The position numbers and the translations under genes were made by a program. Below the pieces are notes generated by a model. The model was not told the origin of the DNA and made no database searches. It saw only the letters and a list, made by a program, of their open reading frames with translations. From Musa acuminata AAA Group (Eukaryota; Streptophyta; Magnoliopsida; Zingiberales; Musaceae), in the NCBI RefSeq assembly GCF_036884655.1, contig NC_088354.1, forward strand, positions 11,912,501-11,976,500: 64,000 nt of DNA. Reading direction: 5' to 3'. Below are positions 1 through 12,085 of the stretch, in pieces (within the stretch, counting starts at the first letter, position 1; each line of letters begins with the position of its first letter).

Positions 1-1144
1 AGTAATGTTTGTTTAATAGCTATGGTTCATACACATGATCATAAAAGTTGATAAGGAAGAAAAATATAGACAAAAGCAGGAATAATCATTTAAGAAAAGG
101 AGATAGATATCAATAGGAGAAGAGTACATTAAGGTGATTCATCCCACAATGTTCTTTCGTGCAATTGAGACCCTATTTTTCTGAACTCTTTAACCATTTT
201 CTTGTTCATACTTGATTGAGACTTGCTGGATATTGAAAATGATTCTGCTCGTTGAGCTGTTAATTTATTTTCATATAGCCTTTACTGTAAATGGAAACCC
301 AAACAGTCTTCATTTTCTTTCAGAGCATGCTTATGAACTTAGGTTGGTGCAAGACAATGTCAGCTTGAATTGCTCTTCACTTGGGATACTTCCCATGTCT
401 GAATCTTGGAAGATGTTTTTTCTGTGGTCTAGCATTGGTAGAGCTCTACATTGCTGAGAAGTTATTGGTGTTGTTCCCGTCATTATAATATGGGAAAAAG
501 AACTTTTTTTTTCCAAAGGGTTAATGGTGAAAGCAGGACCTTACGGTGAGCTAGCACCTTCAGGGGAAAAGAAACTTTATTGAAGAATTATTGAGCCTTA
601 CCTAAGCCCAGTGTCTTACTAGTTCTGCGAATGCTTTTCCTTTTTCATTTGTTTGTGGAACTTCGGTTCCATTTTGATTAAGAGCAGGTTACTTTATTGC
701 TTACTATTGGAATAATTCTACTGAGTTAAATTCTTCTCTATGTTGTCATTTTGAGTGCTTATTTTTAATTATGTGTTTCAACAACAGTTGCCAAGTGTGT
801 AAAAGAAGAATAATTTTGCTAGTTCGTCAAAGATGGCGAAATTAAGTGGCCTTTTGGTTTATGTTTTCATGGAACTTATCTAGTCTTTTAGTATAATTAC
901 ATCTATTATCTTGCTCTGTGCATATCCATAGCTAATGTGCAAGTTGTTTCAGGCTCATAGTCAATTGTGGGAACTTAGTTGCCAATCTGATATCAAGGCC
1001 TTTTGGTGTCAAAAGATTGTTATTATGTTCATGGAATAATGTGAATTTGTTTGAGATAATTTTTAATGCATTTTTGTCATAGCATATATTTTGCATTAAT
1101 ATTGACAATTTCTTGTCTGTTTACATTCCATATGATGGTACTAG
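1..1144. other. Probable intron of the HUA2-like gene (5' flank of first visible exon)
   Basis: This AT-rich stretch has no convincing coding block. The first exon I can defend begins at 1145, after a tag acceptor, and starts in the middle of a protein domain. The stretch before it is therefore best read as intron of a gene that begins to the left of the window. Short open frames here, such as 212-457, lack recognisable protein features. Confidence 0.6.
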
Positions 1145-4100
1145 GTAATTGAACTTCTTCTTCAAAACCTGGAAAAAGAACAGAGCTTGCACAAAAGGAT
1201 AGATCTTTTCTTCCTTGTAGATTCAATTACTCAGTGTTCTAGGAGTCAGAAAGGTACTATAATTAAATATGTTTCATATAGACCATTATCTTTGGTTTTA
1301 AGGTTATAAGTCAAAATTTGCATCTTTTAATTTCTAGGTGGAGTGGGAGATGTCTACCTCTCTCTTGTCCAATCAGTGCTTTCACGTTTATTATCTGCTG
1401 CTGCACCTCATGGAAATGCTGCATCCGAGAACCGCAGGCAATGCATTAAGGCAAGAACATTAAGCAATTGCTTTCGACTTCTGTTTACCGAGTAATGCTA
1501 ATGCTTATCAAGTTATACTTATTGAATAAGGTTTTGAGATTATGGCTCGAAAGGAAAACCCTTCCAGAATCAATTGTTCGTCATCACATGAGAGAACTTG
1601 GCTTCACAAATGAACTGTCATATAGTAGTAGTTCTTCTCGGCGTCCATCAAGAACAGAGCGGGCTCTTAATGATCCTCTCAGGGAAATGGAGGGAATGCT
1701 TGTTGACGAGTATGGAAGGTGCAGTTCGTACTCTTCTCTTGCTTACTTTTTTCTAATGTGTGATGCATGCAAAATTTAGTCAACCCTTTTGGAAAAGGGA
1801 GTATAAAGCATGAAAAGCAATACTTGGCTCCCTTGTTTCTTGCTCTTAAACATGTTTGTCCTGATGCTACTAGAATTGGCCTCGAATATTTGCCTGTGTG
1901 GCTGCCCTTTTAATGGTACTGACAGCATGGATTTTGATTTTGGTACTGGACACAGTACCAGTGACCTGACACTGGTACATAATACCCACTGTTGCAGTGT
2001 GAATTGAAAACTAATATAAAGACAAAAACTGAAAACTCTGTCTCATTCTAAATGTGTGTATACATGTGTATATATTCTTGCTTGCTTGTTTAACTAGCTG
2101 CTTCTGTGTAGTTCGTCAGATCATAGTGTGTGGAGCCAAACTGGTATTTCTGCCTGTACAATGTACCCTTTCACTGTTTTGGAAATATATAAATATCTTA
2201 ACAAATTCAGGTTCCTCCATTGCACTGAATTGCGTGCTGGTCCATGGCCAGACTGACATACCATGTACATACTGACAAAGAGTAGGCTGTTCTCTTTCGT
2301 GATTCTTTGCTTATGGGATCACTTGTCTGCTTCAATTTTGTTGCATTTTGAATCCTGATTTGATGAAGTTCCAACATTGCATTATGAATGGTCATCTTAA
2401 AATTGAACTTCAGTGCATGACCTTTTTTGCAAATTTTTGGCTGTAAACCATGTGAGAAAATAGTCATTAGAGAAACATCATTCTTAGTAACAATTGCTCT
2501 GATTTTTCTATTTATTTAGGGCCAATTAGATATCACTTAAAGATCCCAGTGATGATTGTAAACAAAGTTGTAAATTAAATTTATTCTTATAAGAGGATAA
2601 TATTGTGGTTTGATGGTGTATTGTAATGGATAGGCTTCACACAAATTTTTGATTGACATCAAGCTACAGAGATTGCTAGTTGATTATAATATAAACTATT
2701 TTCATTGTTGCTCGAACTATGTGGTATGGTTCAGCAAATACCATAATTGTATTATTTGGTCCCACTTGTTATTAAAGGAATCAGGGATACCTTCAGCAAA
2801 TAGTTTATTGAAGAGTTAGTGTTTAACAAGTCGAAAATCTAAGTTTATCGGAAGCTTGGTCGAAAAAAAACACATTTTAAGATTACAATGGCAATACTCT
2901 GAGAAAAGGAGGATTATTGAGTGTAAGGTCAATGGACAATAATAATGAAATAGCTTTTGGAATCTTAGGGCACCCTAAACTTTTTTGGTTTACTCCGACA
3001 CTATTCATTTGTTCGACTAAGCAGTTTTCAGTTGATAAATGAATCTCTTTAGATGGTTATCTTAATGTGGCTGATTTATCCTCGTTTCAATCAGTTTCAC
3101 TGTGGCACCTGCTGCACTAGCTAATTGCCCACCCCTGTGTGATTAGTATTATGTATGGTCGAGCCTAATTGAAATATATTCTTTTTTATCAATGGAAATC
3201 CTTTCTCAAACTGTGCAAGCTTTTACTAAGGCATACAAATTTCTTGATGTATGTGATTATATCTAGATAAATGGATCTTATATAAGCCCTACGATGAAGT
3301 GCGATGTGAGTATTCACATATATGAATCAACACCTACTGAATCACTCATGCTGTGGTCTTCTACATCCTAATCTCCCCATTCGATCATTTGTCTTTTATT
3401 CTTCATGTAGCATTTGGACTGAATGGCTGAAATTCAGTTAATACTTTCACTAATGTAGGAGACATCTCTCTCTTTTCTCAGGTGATCTTAATTGCCTCTG
3501 CTTAATTTCCACTAATTTAGTTGATCTTGTACTTTTTTGCCCTATATATGCTGTTGACTGTTGATTTTGAGGATACTATTTTTACGTAAACAAAATGGTT
3601 CTTATGTTTATACATCCATGGTTATATTTAGATATGTTGGTTGTTTCTTGATATAAGCAACTGTTTATTTACATGATTTTTTTTTCTTTGTTAACATCAG
3701 CAATAGCAATTTTCAACTTCCATTCCTGGTGAATACTAATGTGCTAGAAGATGAAGAAGGAAATGCTTCTGATGGGAAGAGTTTTGAGGCTGTTACTCCA
3801 GAAAGATGTGCTGAAATGGATGGTGAGAAGGAGACAATTCAAACTTCTATAGAAAAGAATCCCCATGTCTTGGAAGATGTGGATGTTGAACTTGAGATGG
3901 AAGATGTATCCCCTCCTGTGAAAATGAACTCTTCAGGATCTTATACTATTCACTCCCATCATCAGACTGATCAGCAACATTTATTACCATTTGCTCCGCC
4001 ACTTCCGGAGGACAGGCCACCATCTCCACCCCCTTTGCCATCTTCTCCTCCTCCTCTGCCACCACCACCTCCTCTTGGTTCCCCCTGTTCAACCACACAT

Positions 4101-5289
4101 TCTGTTGTTCCACAGTGGCAATCAGGAGTTCATGCCCTTGCTGATGCCATTGAGTTGCACCTGCCTAGAACTGATCCTGTGAGTATCATTCAAACAAATT
4201 GCAGGAGATTTTGTCAGATTTTTAGTTGCCTGTGTTTTAAGCATTTCTGTTGTGTTATGTGCAGAACATGCAAAATCAACAATCCCATTATTTTAGCCAA
4301 CAACCTTCTAATCAAGATGCCCATTTGATGTCCAGTAAGCCTGCGCCACAGTATGGCCCCAGTTATGGATGTCTTCCTGGCGAGATGCCACCACCTGCTT
4401 CTGTTCCCTATGGCGGTGTCACTACTTCTCATCCGTGCAATCGGTATCGGAATGACTTTCAGCCATTAGCCAGCACTTCTTTGATGGACACCGGTTATCG
4501 CTTGCGGCCACCTCCACCAACGGTTTCAAATCAATTTTCTTATGTACAGGCTGAACCTCAACAAAGAGCACATCCTTGGGGTAACTGTCCATTTCCTGAG
4601 AGATTTCAGTATGCACATGAGAGCCACAGGGGCAGTTTGCATGGTGATCAAGTGGCTACAGGGCAGTTGTATCAGGATGTTGTTGCAAGAAACAGATTAT
4701 CTCCAGTGCTTCAGCCTGGTAGTGCATTATGATTTACCCTGACAACTTTTTTTTTAAAATGAAAAAAATGTGTTATCACCAACCAGGAACTTCTGTCCCC
4801 ATTATAGGTTCATCTCTTGGTGACAAGGTTGGAGTATCACCTGCTTCTCTTCCCCCCTATGGTACGTCAGAACCCCCATCAGTGACATGTAATAATGGCT
4901 GGTCACATCCTCCAAGGATTTCAAATTACTCTATACCTACATCAAGACCATCAATAGAGGGTGCAACTTCAAAAGTGGCAGGAGGTGAAACACTTGAATA
5001 CAACCTTTTCTTTTTTTCTTTCTTGAATGTTTCATCATATGTCTCACTACCTGGTATTAAAATCATCTAATCTAAAGATGTCAACTAGTTTTAACTGATA
5101 AAGATCTTTTATCGACATTGTTGATAGTAAGGTCGTAGGATAACTTACCTTTACACAGAAAAAGATAATCTAATCTTGACTATGTTATAGTCTATTTCCA
5201 ATTTTTTTTAATGGAATGACTTTTATGTGGTGGAAGATTCAGTATTCTGATTTAATTTTGCAGCATGTGGCTACTGGAGACCAAGATAA
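1145..5289 (+). CDS. HUA2-like protein (ENHANCER OF AG-4 family), 3' part of gene
   Basis: Seven exons can be joined in one frame: 1145-1253, 1338-1450, 1531-1718, 3701-4178, 4265-4718, 4787-4984 and 5264-5289 (stop TAA 5287-5289), giving 521 residues. The visible protein starts inside a CID-type RNA polymerase II CTD-interaction domain (VIELLLQNLEKEQ, then LRLWLERKTLPESIVRHHM). It continues with the family hallmark SRRPSRTERALNDPLREMEG, an acidic DEYGSNSNFQLP segment, a proline-rich stretch (PPSPPPLPSSPPPLPPPPP) and the characteristic short C-terminal end GYWRPR. In Arabidopsis, HUA2 and its relatives are nuclear PWWP/CID proteins that affect processing of MADS-box transcripts and flowering. 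The N-terminal PWWP part must lie left of the window. Intron 1451-1530 uses a GC donor, and intron 1719-3700 is about 2 kb. The tiny last exon was placed by phase and by the conserved ending. Confidence 0.88.
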
Positions 5290-6095
5290 GAGTGCAGATG
5301 GTAGGTTCAACAACTTGTCTTCTGTGGAATCCTACTTTTGCAACCTGGAGTTATCCCTTTTTTTTTTTTCGGAAATACTCATCTGTTTTGGATGAATATG
5401 AGATTCTTCCCTTTCCTGCTGGAAGATGGGCCCAGTGATCGGCCTCCTTGTAAATATTTATTTTAGAATTATTCTGCAGATGCAGAGGCATAACAAGTAA
5501 TTGTGGCAGAGGCACATCATCTCTGTAGGCAGTCTTGTATCAATCTATTTATGGTAGATTTAGTCGGATAGTTTTATACATTCCGACGAGAAGGATCAAA
5601 GCACTTATGTCCACCAAAGACTTCCTTTTCCTTTTTCTCTTTTTTAATTTACTGTTTTACAAGTCCCTTTTACAAACTGCAAGGGCTCCACATATGGAAA
5701 AGCAACATTAGCGTAGATCTTAATTCAAGTTCTTGGTGTATAATTTCCTTGAACAGCTTCTCCTTATGACTAGTACTGGTAAGTTTCTCGAGGTTGGTTA
5801 TTTCAAAATAGATTCTTGTGTTCTCAAATTTCCAAATAAATTGTGACTGCCCTTTTCTATTTGTTATTTTGTAGCGATCGGGAGGGAGTTCCCCTCACTG
5901 TGAGATTCTATGCATACATGATTGTTTTAAGAGAGGAAGATGAGCAGACGGGTTGGTAAGGTTCGCACGTTTTATGCATGCCCACATTTTTCGCCGAACG
6001 AGTCAGATATCTTCTATGCGCACAGCGAATCTTGCAGGGTCCATGCATCTCTTTAAATGATAACATGGACAAAGCAAATTGTACAATTTAATTTT

Positions 6096-6098
<3 letters not shown>

Positions 6099-6127
<29 letters not shown>
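6099..6127. repeat. (AT)n microsatellite
   Basis: About 14 uninterrupted AT units lie in the spacer between the HUA2-like gene and MVD-A. Confidence 0.95.
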
Positions 6128-6130
<3 letters not shown>

Positions 6131-6320
6131 GATAAAATTTCAAAATCGTTACCATTTATGTATTTAAAATATACACTAATCATACATTACATACATATAT
6201 ATTCTTATTTGAAGGAGATCAGCATATATTAAATGGAGATACATGTATCAAGGATGCCTCGGAAATAAGAAGGGTTGGGCCAGTCCAGTTAAGCGGACAG
6301 TCAGCTGCTTGGTGACTCCG

Positions 6321-6323
<3 letters not shown>

Positions 6324-6354
<31 letters not shown>
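6324..6354. repeat. (TC)n microsatellite in the MVD-A leader region
   Basis: About 15 TC units lie roughly 100 bases upstream of the MVD-A start codon. Pyrimidine runs in 5' leaders are common in plants. The second MVD copy lacks this element because it has lost the entire leader. Confidence 0.95.
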
Positions 6355-6356
<2 letters not shown>

Positions 6357-6452
6357 GGATCGAAATATAGACGAGGCTCCGGCTCTCACTTCCTGTCGCT
6401 CGCTGCCTTCTCCCACCAGCAAGGTTTGCTGCTGGAGTCGGATCGGAGGGGG

Positions 6453-9400
6453 ATGGCGTCGGGGACCGAGAGCTGGATTCTAATGGCGACCGGAAGAACT
6501 CCCACCAACATCGCGGTGATCAAGTACTGGGGGAAGCGCGACGAGGCCCTCATCCTCCCCGTCAACGACAGCATCAGCGTCACCCTCGATCCTGACCATC
6601 TCTCCGCCACCACCACCGTCGCCGTTAGCCCTACCTTCGACAGAGATCGGATGTGGCTCAATGGCAAGGTAGATCGGATCCTATGCTTCTGTGTTTTCTT
6701 GTTTGCTTTATTTTTTTGGGTTTCGATGGATCGCCTTCTTTTTGGGGTTTTGAGGGTAAGAAGATTAAGGTCGTTTTGGTACATCGATAGTGTTTGTTTG
6801 GCTCGATGTCTGAAATTTACGGGTTTCTGTAGGAGATTCCACTCTCTGGAGATAGATTCCAGAGCTGTTTGAGGGAAATCAGGAAACTTGCCGATGATGT
6901 CGAGGATGAGAAGAAGGGTATCCGTATCCGGAAGGATGATTGGCAGAAATTGCATGTCCACATTGCTTCCTATAACAATTTCCCCACAGCTGCAGGATTG
7001 GCGTCTTCGGCTGCTGGCCTTGCTTGTTTTGGTTAGTACTGGTCATATTTGATCCTTGTACACGAGAGTTAAACATTTCTTACTTAATAAGAAATGACTA
7101 ATATTCTTAATAAGGATATTGCATGACTGATATTCTTACGACGCCCCATTTTGATAAAATTTGTTAACTTTTTGTAGCTAGTTTTGTCACTTAATAAGTC
7201 GGTATTGGTTTCGTTATACTGACAAAAAACTGTATGAAATAATCTGCATGATATCATCTTATAGAGTGTTTTTCTTCACAGTTTTCACTCTAGCAAAGCT
7301 AATGAATGTGAAGGAAGATTGTGGAAAGCTTTCATCCATTGCGAGGTCTGTGCATATTACTTCAACTGTGTGTTTATTCCGATGAAATAATGTGTCTTGC
7401 ACTTACATTGTATAATCATGCCCTTTCACTCTGCACTTTTAACTCTCTTTGGTCCCACTTGTCAGACACTGATATTTTTAGGCGTCGTCTCATAAATCAC
7501 TGCGGTTAACCATATAATATTACTACCTATAAGTGAATCCCAATTGAAGTAACATTCTCATATGTAGGCAAGGGTCAGGCAGTGCATGTCGCAGTATGTA
7601 TGGTGGTTTTGTCAAATGGACCATGGGTAAGGTAAGTTTACACTATGAAAAGAACATATATAACCTGAAAGCACTATATATAGTTCCAGAGGCACGGTTA
7701 ATGATTATTAATTAATCTTGCTGATTATCAGGATGCCTGTGGAAGTGACAGCATTGCAGTTCAGCTTGCTTCAGAATCACATTGGAATGACCTTGTTATT
7801 ATCATAGCAGTGGTATGTGGTCACCGTACATCAATGACATCGTGAATTGATAAATGTTTTTATTATCTTAGTCTTTGGTGATAGACTTTTTTTTAAGTAG
7901 TTATTGTGTACATCTGTTCTTTCATGGAGGACAAGCTTGACTTCTTTCATACACAAGCTCATTTTTTTTCTACTCAGAACATATAGTGAGACAGTGGTCA
8001 CTGATATGAGTTTGGCCATCTTTCGTAATTTTTTATATACTTGTGATATATATTGCTGCAGAGTCTTCTAGAGCCAATAAAAATTTCTCCAGATACTCAG
8101 ATATGATTATTAGGGCTACTAGCTTTCTTCTCCCATCTCTGAACATCCAGAACCAAAAATTTTACTTTATATATCCTTGAAAACTCTCTAAGGGTAATTT
8201 TCTTTTGTTGGATACATTATGGACTATGGATCCTTTCTTTGCCTTGTTATTTTTTGAAGGACGTTGATTTTGTTCACTATATTACATTTGAAATTTAATT
8301 TGTTGTTCAGTTGATGTTTTGAGGAAGGATAACAAAGGTAAGAAACACCCTTTTTTCATTTTTGAAAGATTTTATGCTAGATCATAATATTTCCGTTATC
8401 ATTATATTGAGAAATTACATCAAACTTGAAACCTTTTATGATATGGACAAACATAGATTTGACCAAATTATTTTGCCAGAATATGCCTGTTCAATAATTT
8501 GATACTTTTGCAGAAATATGAAACATGCTAACATATTATGACTAAAATAAATATACTGAACAATGGCACTTGTTGGCTCGTCTTATTTTGTATAGCTTAG
8601 TAAGTCTGGTAAATTATTTGTCATTTAATTTGACTGCAGTGGTGACCCTGAACAATCATCAATTCATAAAATAAGTTGAATGCACCAATTACAGCTTTTC
8701 ACTCTGGGTGCAGTTTTGCCAAGTATATATATCTCATTTTGTTAAACACAAATCCAGGTGAGCTCAAAGCAGAAGGAAACTAGTAGCACCACTGGCATGC
8801 GTGACAGTGTTGAGACAAGTCCGCTCTTACAACATAGAGCCCAGGTTTTGTTACACTTCATTCCCTTGCACTCTCTTTGTAGTTAAATCTCTTCTTCAGT
8901 CAATTGATAGAACTAGTCTTTTTATAGTTAATTCTTTTTGTCAGTCAATTGATAAAATTGCATCTTTTTTATGTTCAGTTACTAAAAGTTCTTGTAGTAT
9001 GTCATCTGAGATTACTTGCTGTCCTTATTGTTAAGTGTTTATTCTTATTAGAGCTCGTACAACTATTTCCCGAGTCTGACATCAATATTTTGCAACTTGT
9101 TCAAGAAGAATTAGTGCCAACTTACAATCTTTTGTTGTCTATTCTAGACTGTTGTCCCAGGTCGTATTTTGCAGATGGAAGAAGCTATCAGAAATCGTGA
9201 TTTTGCATCTTTTGCTAGGTTGACTTGTGCAGACAGTAATCAGTTTCATGCTGTTTGCTTGGATACTAGCCCCCCTATATTCTACATGAATGATACATCA
9301 CACAGGCATGATCTTCTCTACCATAAAGATAAACCATTCATACTCAATTTATATTTGAATGATAACACCATTGAAAGCATAGTCATATGTGATTTAAGTT

Positions 9401-11210
9401 ATATTTTCTTGGCACTAACTGTGACTGACTGTTTTGCATCAATCATATCTCAGGATAATCAGTCTTGTTGAAAGATGGAACAGGTCTGAAGGAACACCAC
9501 AGGTATGCACGTGCAATTACATGGGAGATCTATGATGAACACTAAACAATTGAATATAAAGTTCTACCATCTATTTGGATTAACCAGAGCACAAAAATGT
9601 TTTGGTTCCTGATTTTTGTTAGTTAGTTTCGTTTTTTATTGACAATTACTGCTAGATGCTTAAGTTTTGCATCTGTACATGGATGGATTTGCTTGTTAAA
9701 AAAAGTGAGTAACTAGATGTTGATTTCAAGTGCTGTAGCAATTAATGATAAGCTGTATCCTAGTTTGAAAAGAATTAAATGATTACGAGAACATTGTTTC
9801 TATCAGACTGAAGCCATCCTAAATTGACTTCTGCATTCATGAAATCTGGAAATAGATAGGGTCTTTGATAAAGTGAGAGGAGGAACTCTTGTCAGACTTC
9901 TGAAGGATGATGTTCTCAATCCTAACATTTCAAAAGATGCAAAAGAGAAAGAAAAAGGGAATAAGGGATAGGGTAGGGTCTTTGATAAAGTGAGAAGAGG
10001 AACACTTGTCAGACTTCTGAAGGATGATGTTCTCAATCCTAACATTTCAAAACATGCAAAAGAGAAAGAAAAAGGGAATAAGAGATAGGAAAGTACAGGG
10101 AAAGAGGATAATTATGAAAAGTAAGCACCACAACTAAGGAAGTCAAATCTCTTAATTGTTCATGATTTAGGACATGGAAGGATGGTGGCTAAGTTTTTAA
10201 ATATTAAATCACTCAAAAATTGAGGATTTGTGGAGATTTTGTCTCAGAATAGGTAAAACTACTTAAATGTGGAAAGACCAAGTCATATTGTATTATAAAC
10301 AATTTTTCTACTTAAAAGGATATGAATATTAGAATCTAATTGAATTTATTCAGGAACTTACGACTATGGGATCTGAAATTAGAGTAACACTGGTTTTTTC
10401 ACAAGCATGGAACCAAAGAAGTTAAGTTAATATAAGAAAGTATATATCTGAAAGTGAATCTTTAAGACTCTGACATGATCCCCACATCTTAGGTTCTTCA
10501 AAGATGGCTTAAATTAAATAGGAATGTTGCTTAAATTTAGTCTAAATATCTTGAGGAAATTTGAAAGTTTAACCAAGGAAGAAAATCATCTTTGTCTCTT
10601 AAAAAAGGGTTAAGGTGGCCTATGTAAGGCCATCTGGAAATCACTTCTCCACTGATCTCTCACTATCGTTATATCGTCTTTGCACATTGCATTAAATCTC
10701 AGAGAATAATAAGTATGATACAGAAGCTACATGCTCGCCAATTCATCAAAGCTTGATGTTTTATGAGATGGCTAAATTTCAGGCAGCCTACACTTTCGAC
10801 GCGGGGCCCAACGCCGTCTTGATTGCACCAAACAGAAAATCCGCTGGTCTTCTGCTTCAGCGCCTGCTATTCTGCTTCCCTCCACCAGCAGACAATGAAT
10901 TGACTAGGTCACTGGGTTTTCAGGTTCTGCAACACTAATACATTGGTTTGATCTGATGTCAAATTTAATCGTGTATCTTCCTTGCAGTTATGTAATAGGA
11001 GACAAATCAATTCTGCATGAAGCTGGTCTACAGTCGATGAAAGATGTTGAAGCCCTGCCACCACCACCTGAGAGCAAGGACAAGTATCCATCTCAAAAGT
11101 TCCCCGGCAAGGTCAGCTATTTCATCTGCACCAGGCTTGGGAGTGGACCAAGGGTGCTCACTGATGATAGTCTAGCTCTGCTAAGTCCCACTACTGGACT
11201 CCCAAAGTGA
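6453..11210 (+). CDS. MVD: Diphosphomevalonate decarboxylase, copy A
   Basis: The enzyme uses ATP to decarboxylate mevalonate 5-diphosphate to isopentenyl diphosphate, the last step of the mevalonate pathway. Exons are 6453-6668, 6833-7031, 7282-7345, 7568-7631, 7732-7812, 8758-8844, 9148-9305, 9454-9502, 10783-10907 and 10988-11210, joining without a break into 421 residues, the usual plant length. The N-terminus ([16 protein letters not shown]), the GHMP-kinase ATP loop ([17 protein letters not shown], residues about 122-138), [13 protein letters not shown] and [11 protein letters not shown] identify the family. Residues 42-50 (SVTLDPDHL) match the internal PTS2-like peroxisomal signal described for plant MVD. 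The intron after exon 7 has a GC donor (AG/gcatga). The 1.28-kb intron before exon 9 carries a short tandem duplication. The gene has its own leader and upstream region, unlike copy B. Confidence 0.96.
9855..10083. repeat. Tandem duplication (about 117 bp x 2) in an MVD-A intron
   Basis: Two adjacent units share the string beginning agggtctttgataaagtgag and ending near gagaaagaaaaagggaataa. The same pair is present in MVD-B at about 21532-21760, so it is older than the large block duplication. Confidence 0.9.
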
Positions 11211-12085
11211 GTTTGCTTACAAGAGAACATGATGGTCATTGGAACTACTTTGTGAGAGATGCTCCCTTTATAATTCTTGGGTTTTGCCGGAATATCTTAG
11301 TATGATCCTTTTTGGATCGTTCCTCTTCTCTCTTTTCGCTTTGGGAAGAATCTATGCTTTTATTTTATGTGGGGATTGACGGACTTCTTGCACTAGCTAT
11401 TTCTCTGCATATGGTGAGGTCAAGATATAAACAAGTTGCTCAGGTTTTGCTTTCGATTCTTGCCAAGATTGCTATTTATTGTTGTTGAGAATGTCTATGA
11501 TGGCAAACGTAATCCAACTTGAATCGTATTTTCATTGGGAAGAAATATATAAGCCGTTGGTATATGATATATTATGCTATCTACTCGTGACGGGTCCTGT
11601 GCGATCGAGAGTTGGGCGCGGACAGGGAACAGGGAATTAGATATGAGTGTAGCCCTCTGCTGGTCCGTGGTGTTCCAGTGAGCCGATGGGAAAAGGCTCC
11701 CTGTCATGAGTCAGACACGTGATCCTCGACCTTGTGGGTCCCACCGACGAAACGACCACCTTTCTTCGTTCACGTGATTCCCAGGTGCGTTGTCTTCCTC
11801 CTTGGAATCATCCCCATCCTCTTCTTAAATCAAAAAAATCCAGATTCTTATTTTGTGACCGAGAGAGCAAAACAGTCTCCGTCAAACATATCCCTCCTCC
11901 TCCTGCTTTGTTGCCTTCACCATCTCCCGTCCCTCAGACCGTTTCGCTTCGCCTCCATCTCCGTCCTCCGAAAGAGCCACGTAAAACCCCTTCCCCTCAC
12001 CCTCCCCTCCACCCAATGCTTTCCCTTATTGATTAATCCCGAATCAGACTCATTTCTCACAGCAGGAGGCCTGAAAGGCTGCTCT
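11211..12085. other. MVD-A 3' flank and ISA2-A promoter/leader
   Basis: This 875-bp spacer contains the 3' untranslated part of MVD-A and then the ISA2-A upstream region. The latter has two G-boxes and a C-rich, CT-rich leader. An open frame runs upstream of the ISA2 start codon from 11732, but it looks like untranslated leader because its protein has no recognisable features before the MASIWF start. Confidence 0.65.
11716..11776 (+). promoter_or_regulatory. Paired G-boxes upstream of ISA2-A
   Basis: Two perfect CACGTG hexamers lie at 11716-11721 and 11771-11776, about 310-370 bases before the start codon. Between them is the near-palindrome GTGGGTCCCAC (11734-11744), which contains a TCP-type GGNCCCAC core. 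G-boxes bind bZIP and bHLH factors; use at this gene is inferred. Confidence 0.5.

Larger units (their letters stand above)
5290..6452. other. HUA2-like 3' flank and MVD-A upstream region
   Basis: This contains the 3' untranslated flank of the HUA2-like gene, then the intergenic region and 5' leader of MVD-A. There is an (AT)n run at about 6099-6127 and a (TC)n run at about 6324-6354; the latter probably lies in the MVD-A leader. No further gene is visible. Confidence 0.6.

Noticed and set aside
212..457. Open frame of 81 codons near the window start
   Set aside because: It lies in the probable intron of the HUA2-like gene, has no recognisable domain, and does not continue into the exon at 1145.
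11732..12085. N-terminal extension of ISA2-A from an upstream start
   Set aside because: The extension is open only by chance in a CT-rich leader. In copy B the corresponding region differs by indels, while the MASIWF start is conserved and suits a transit peptide.
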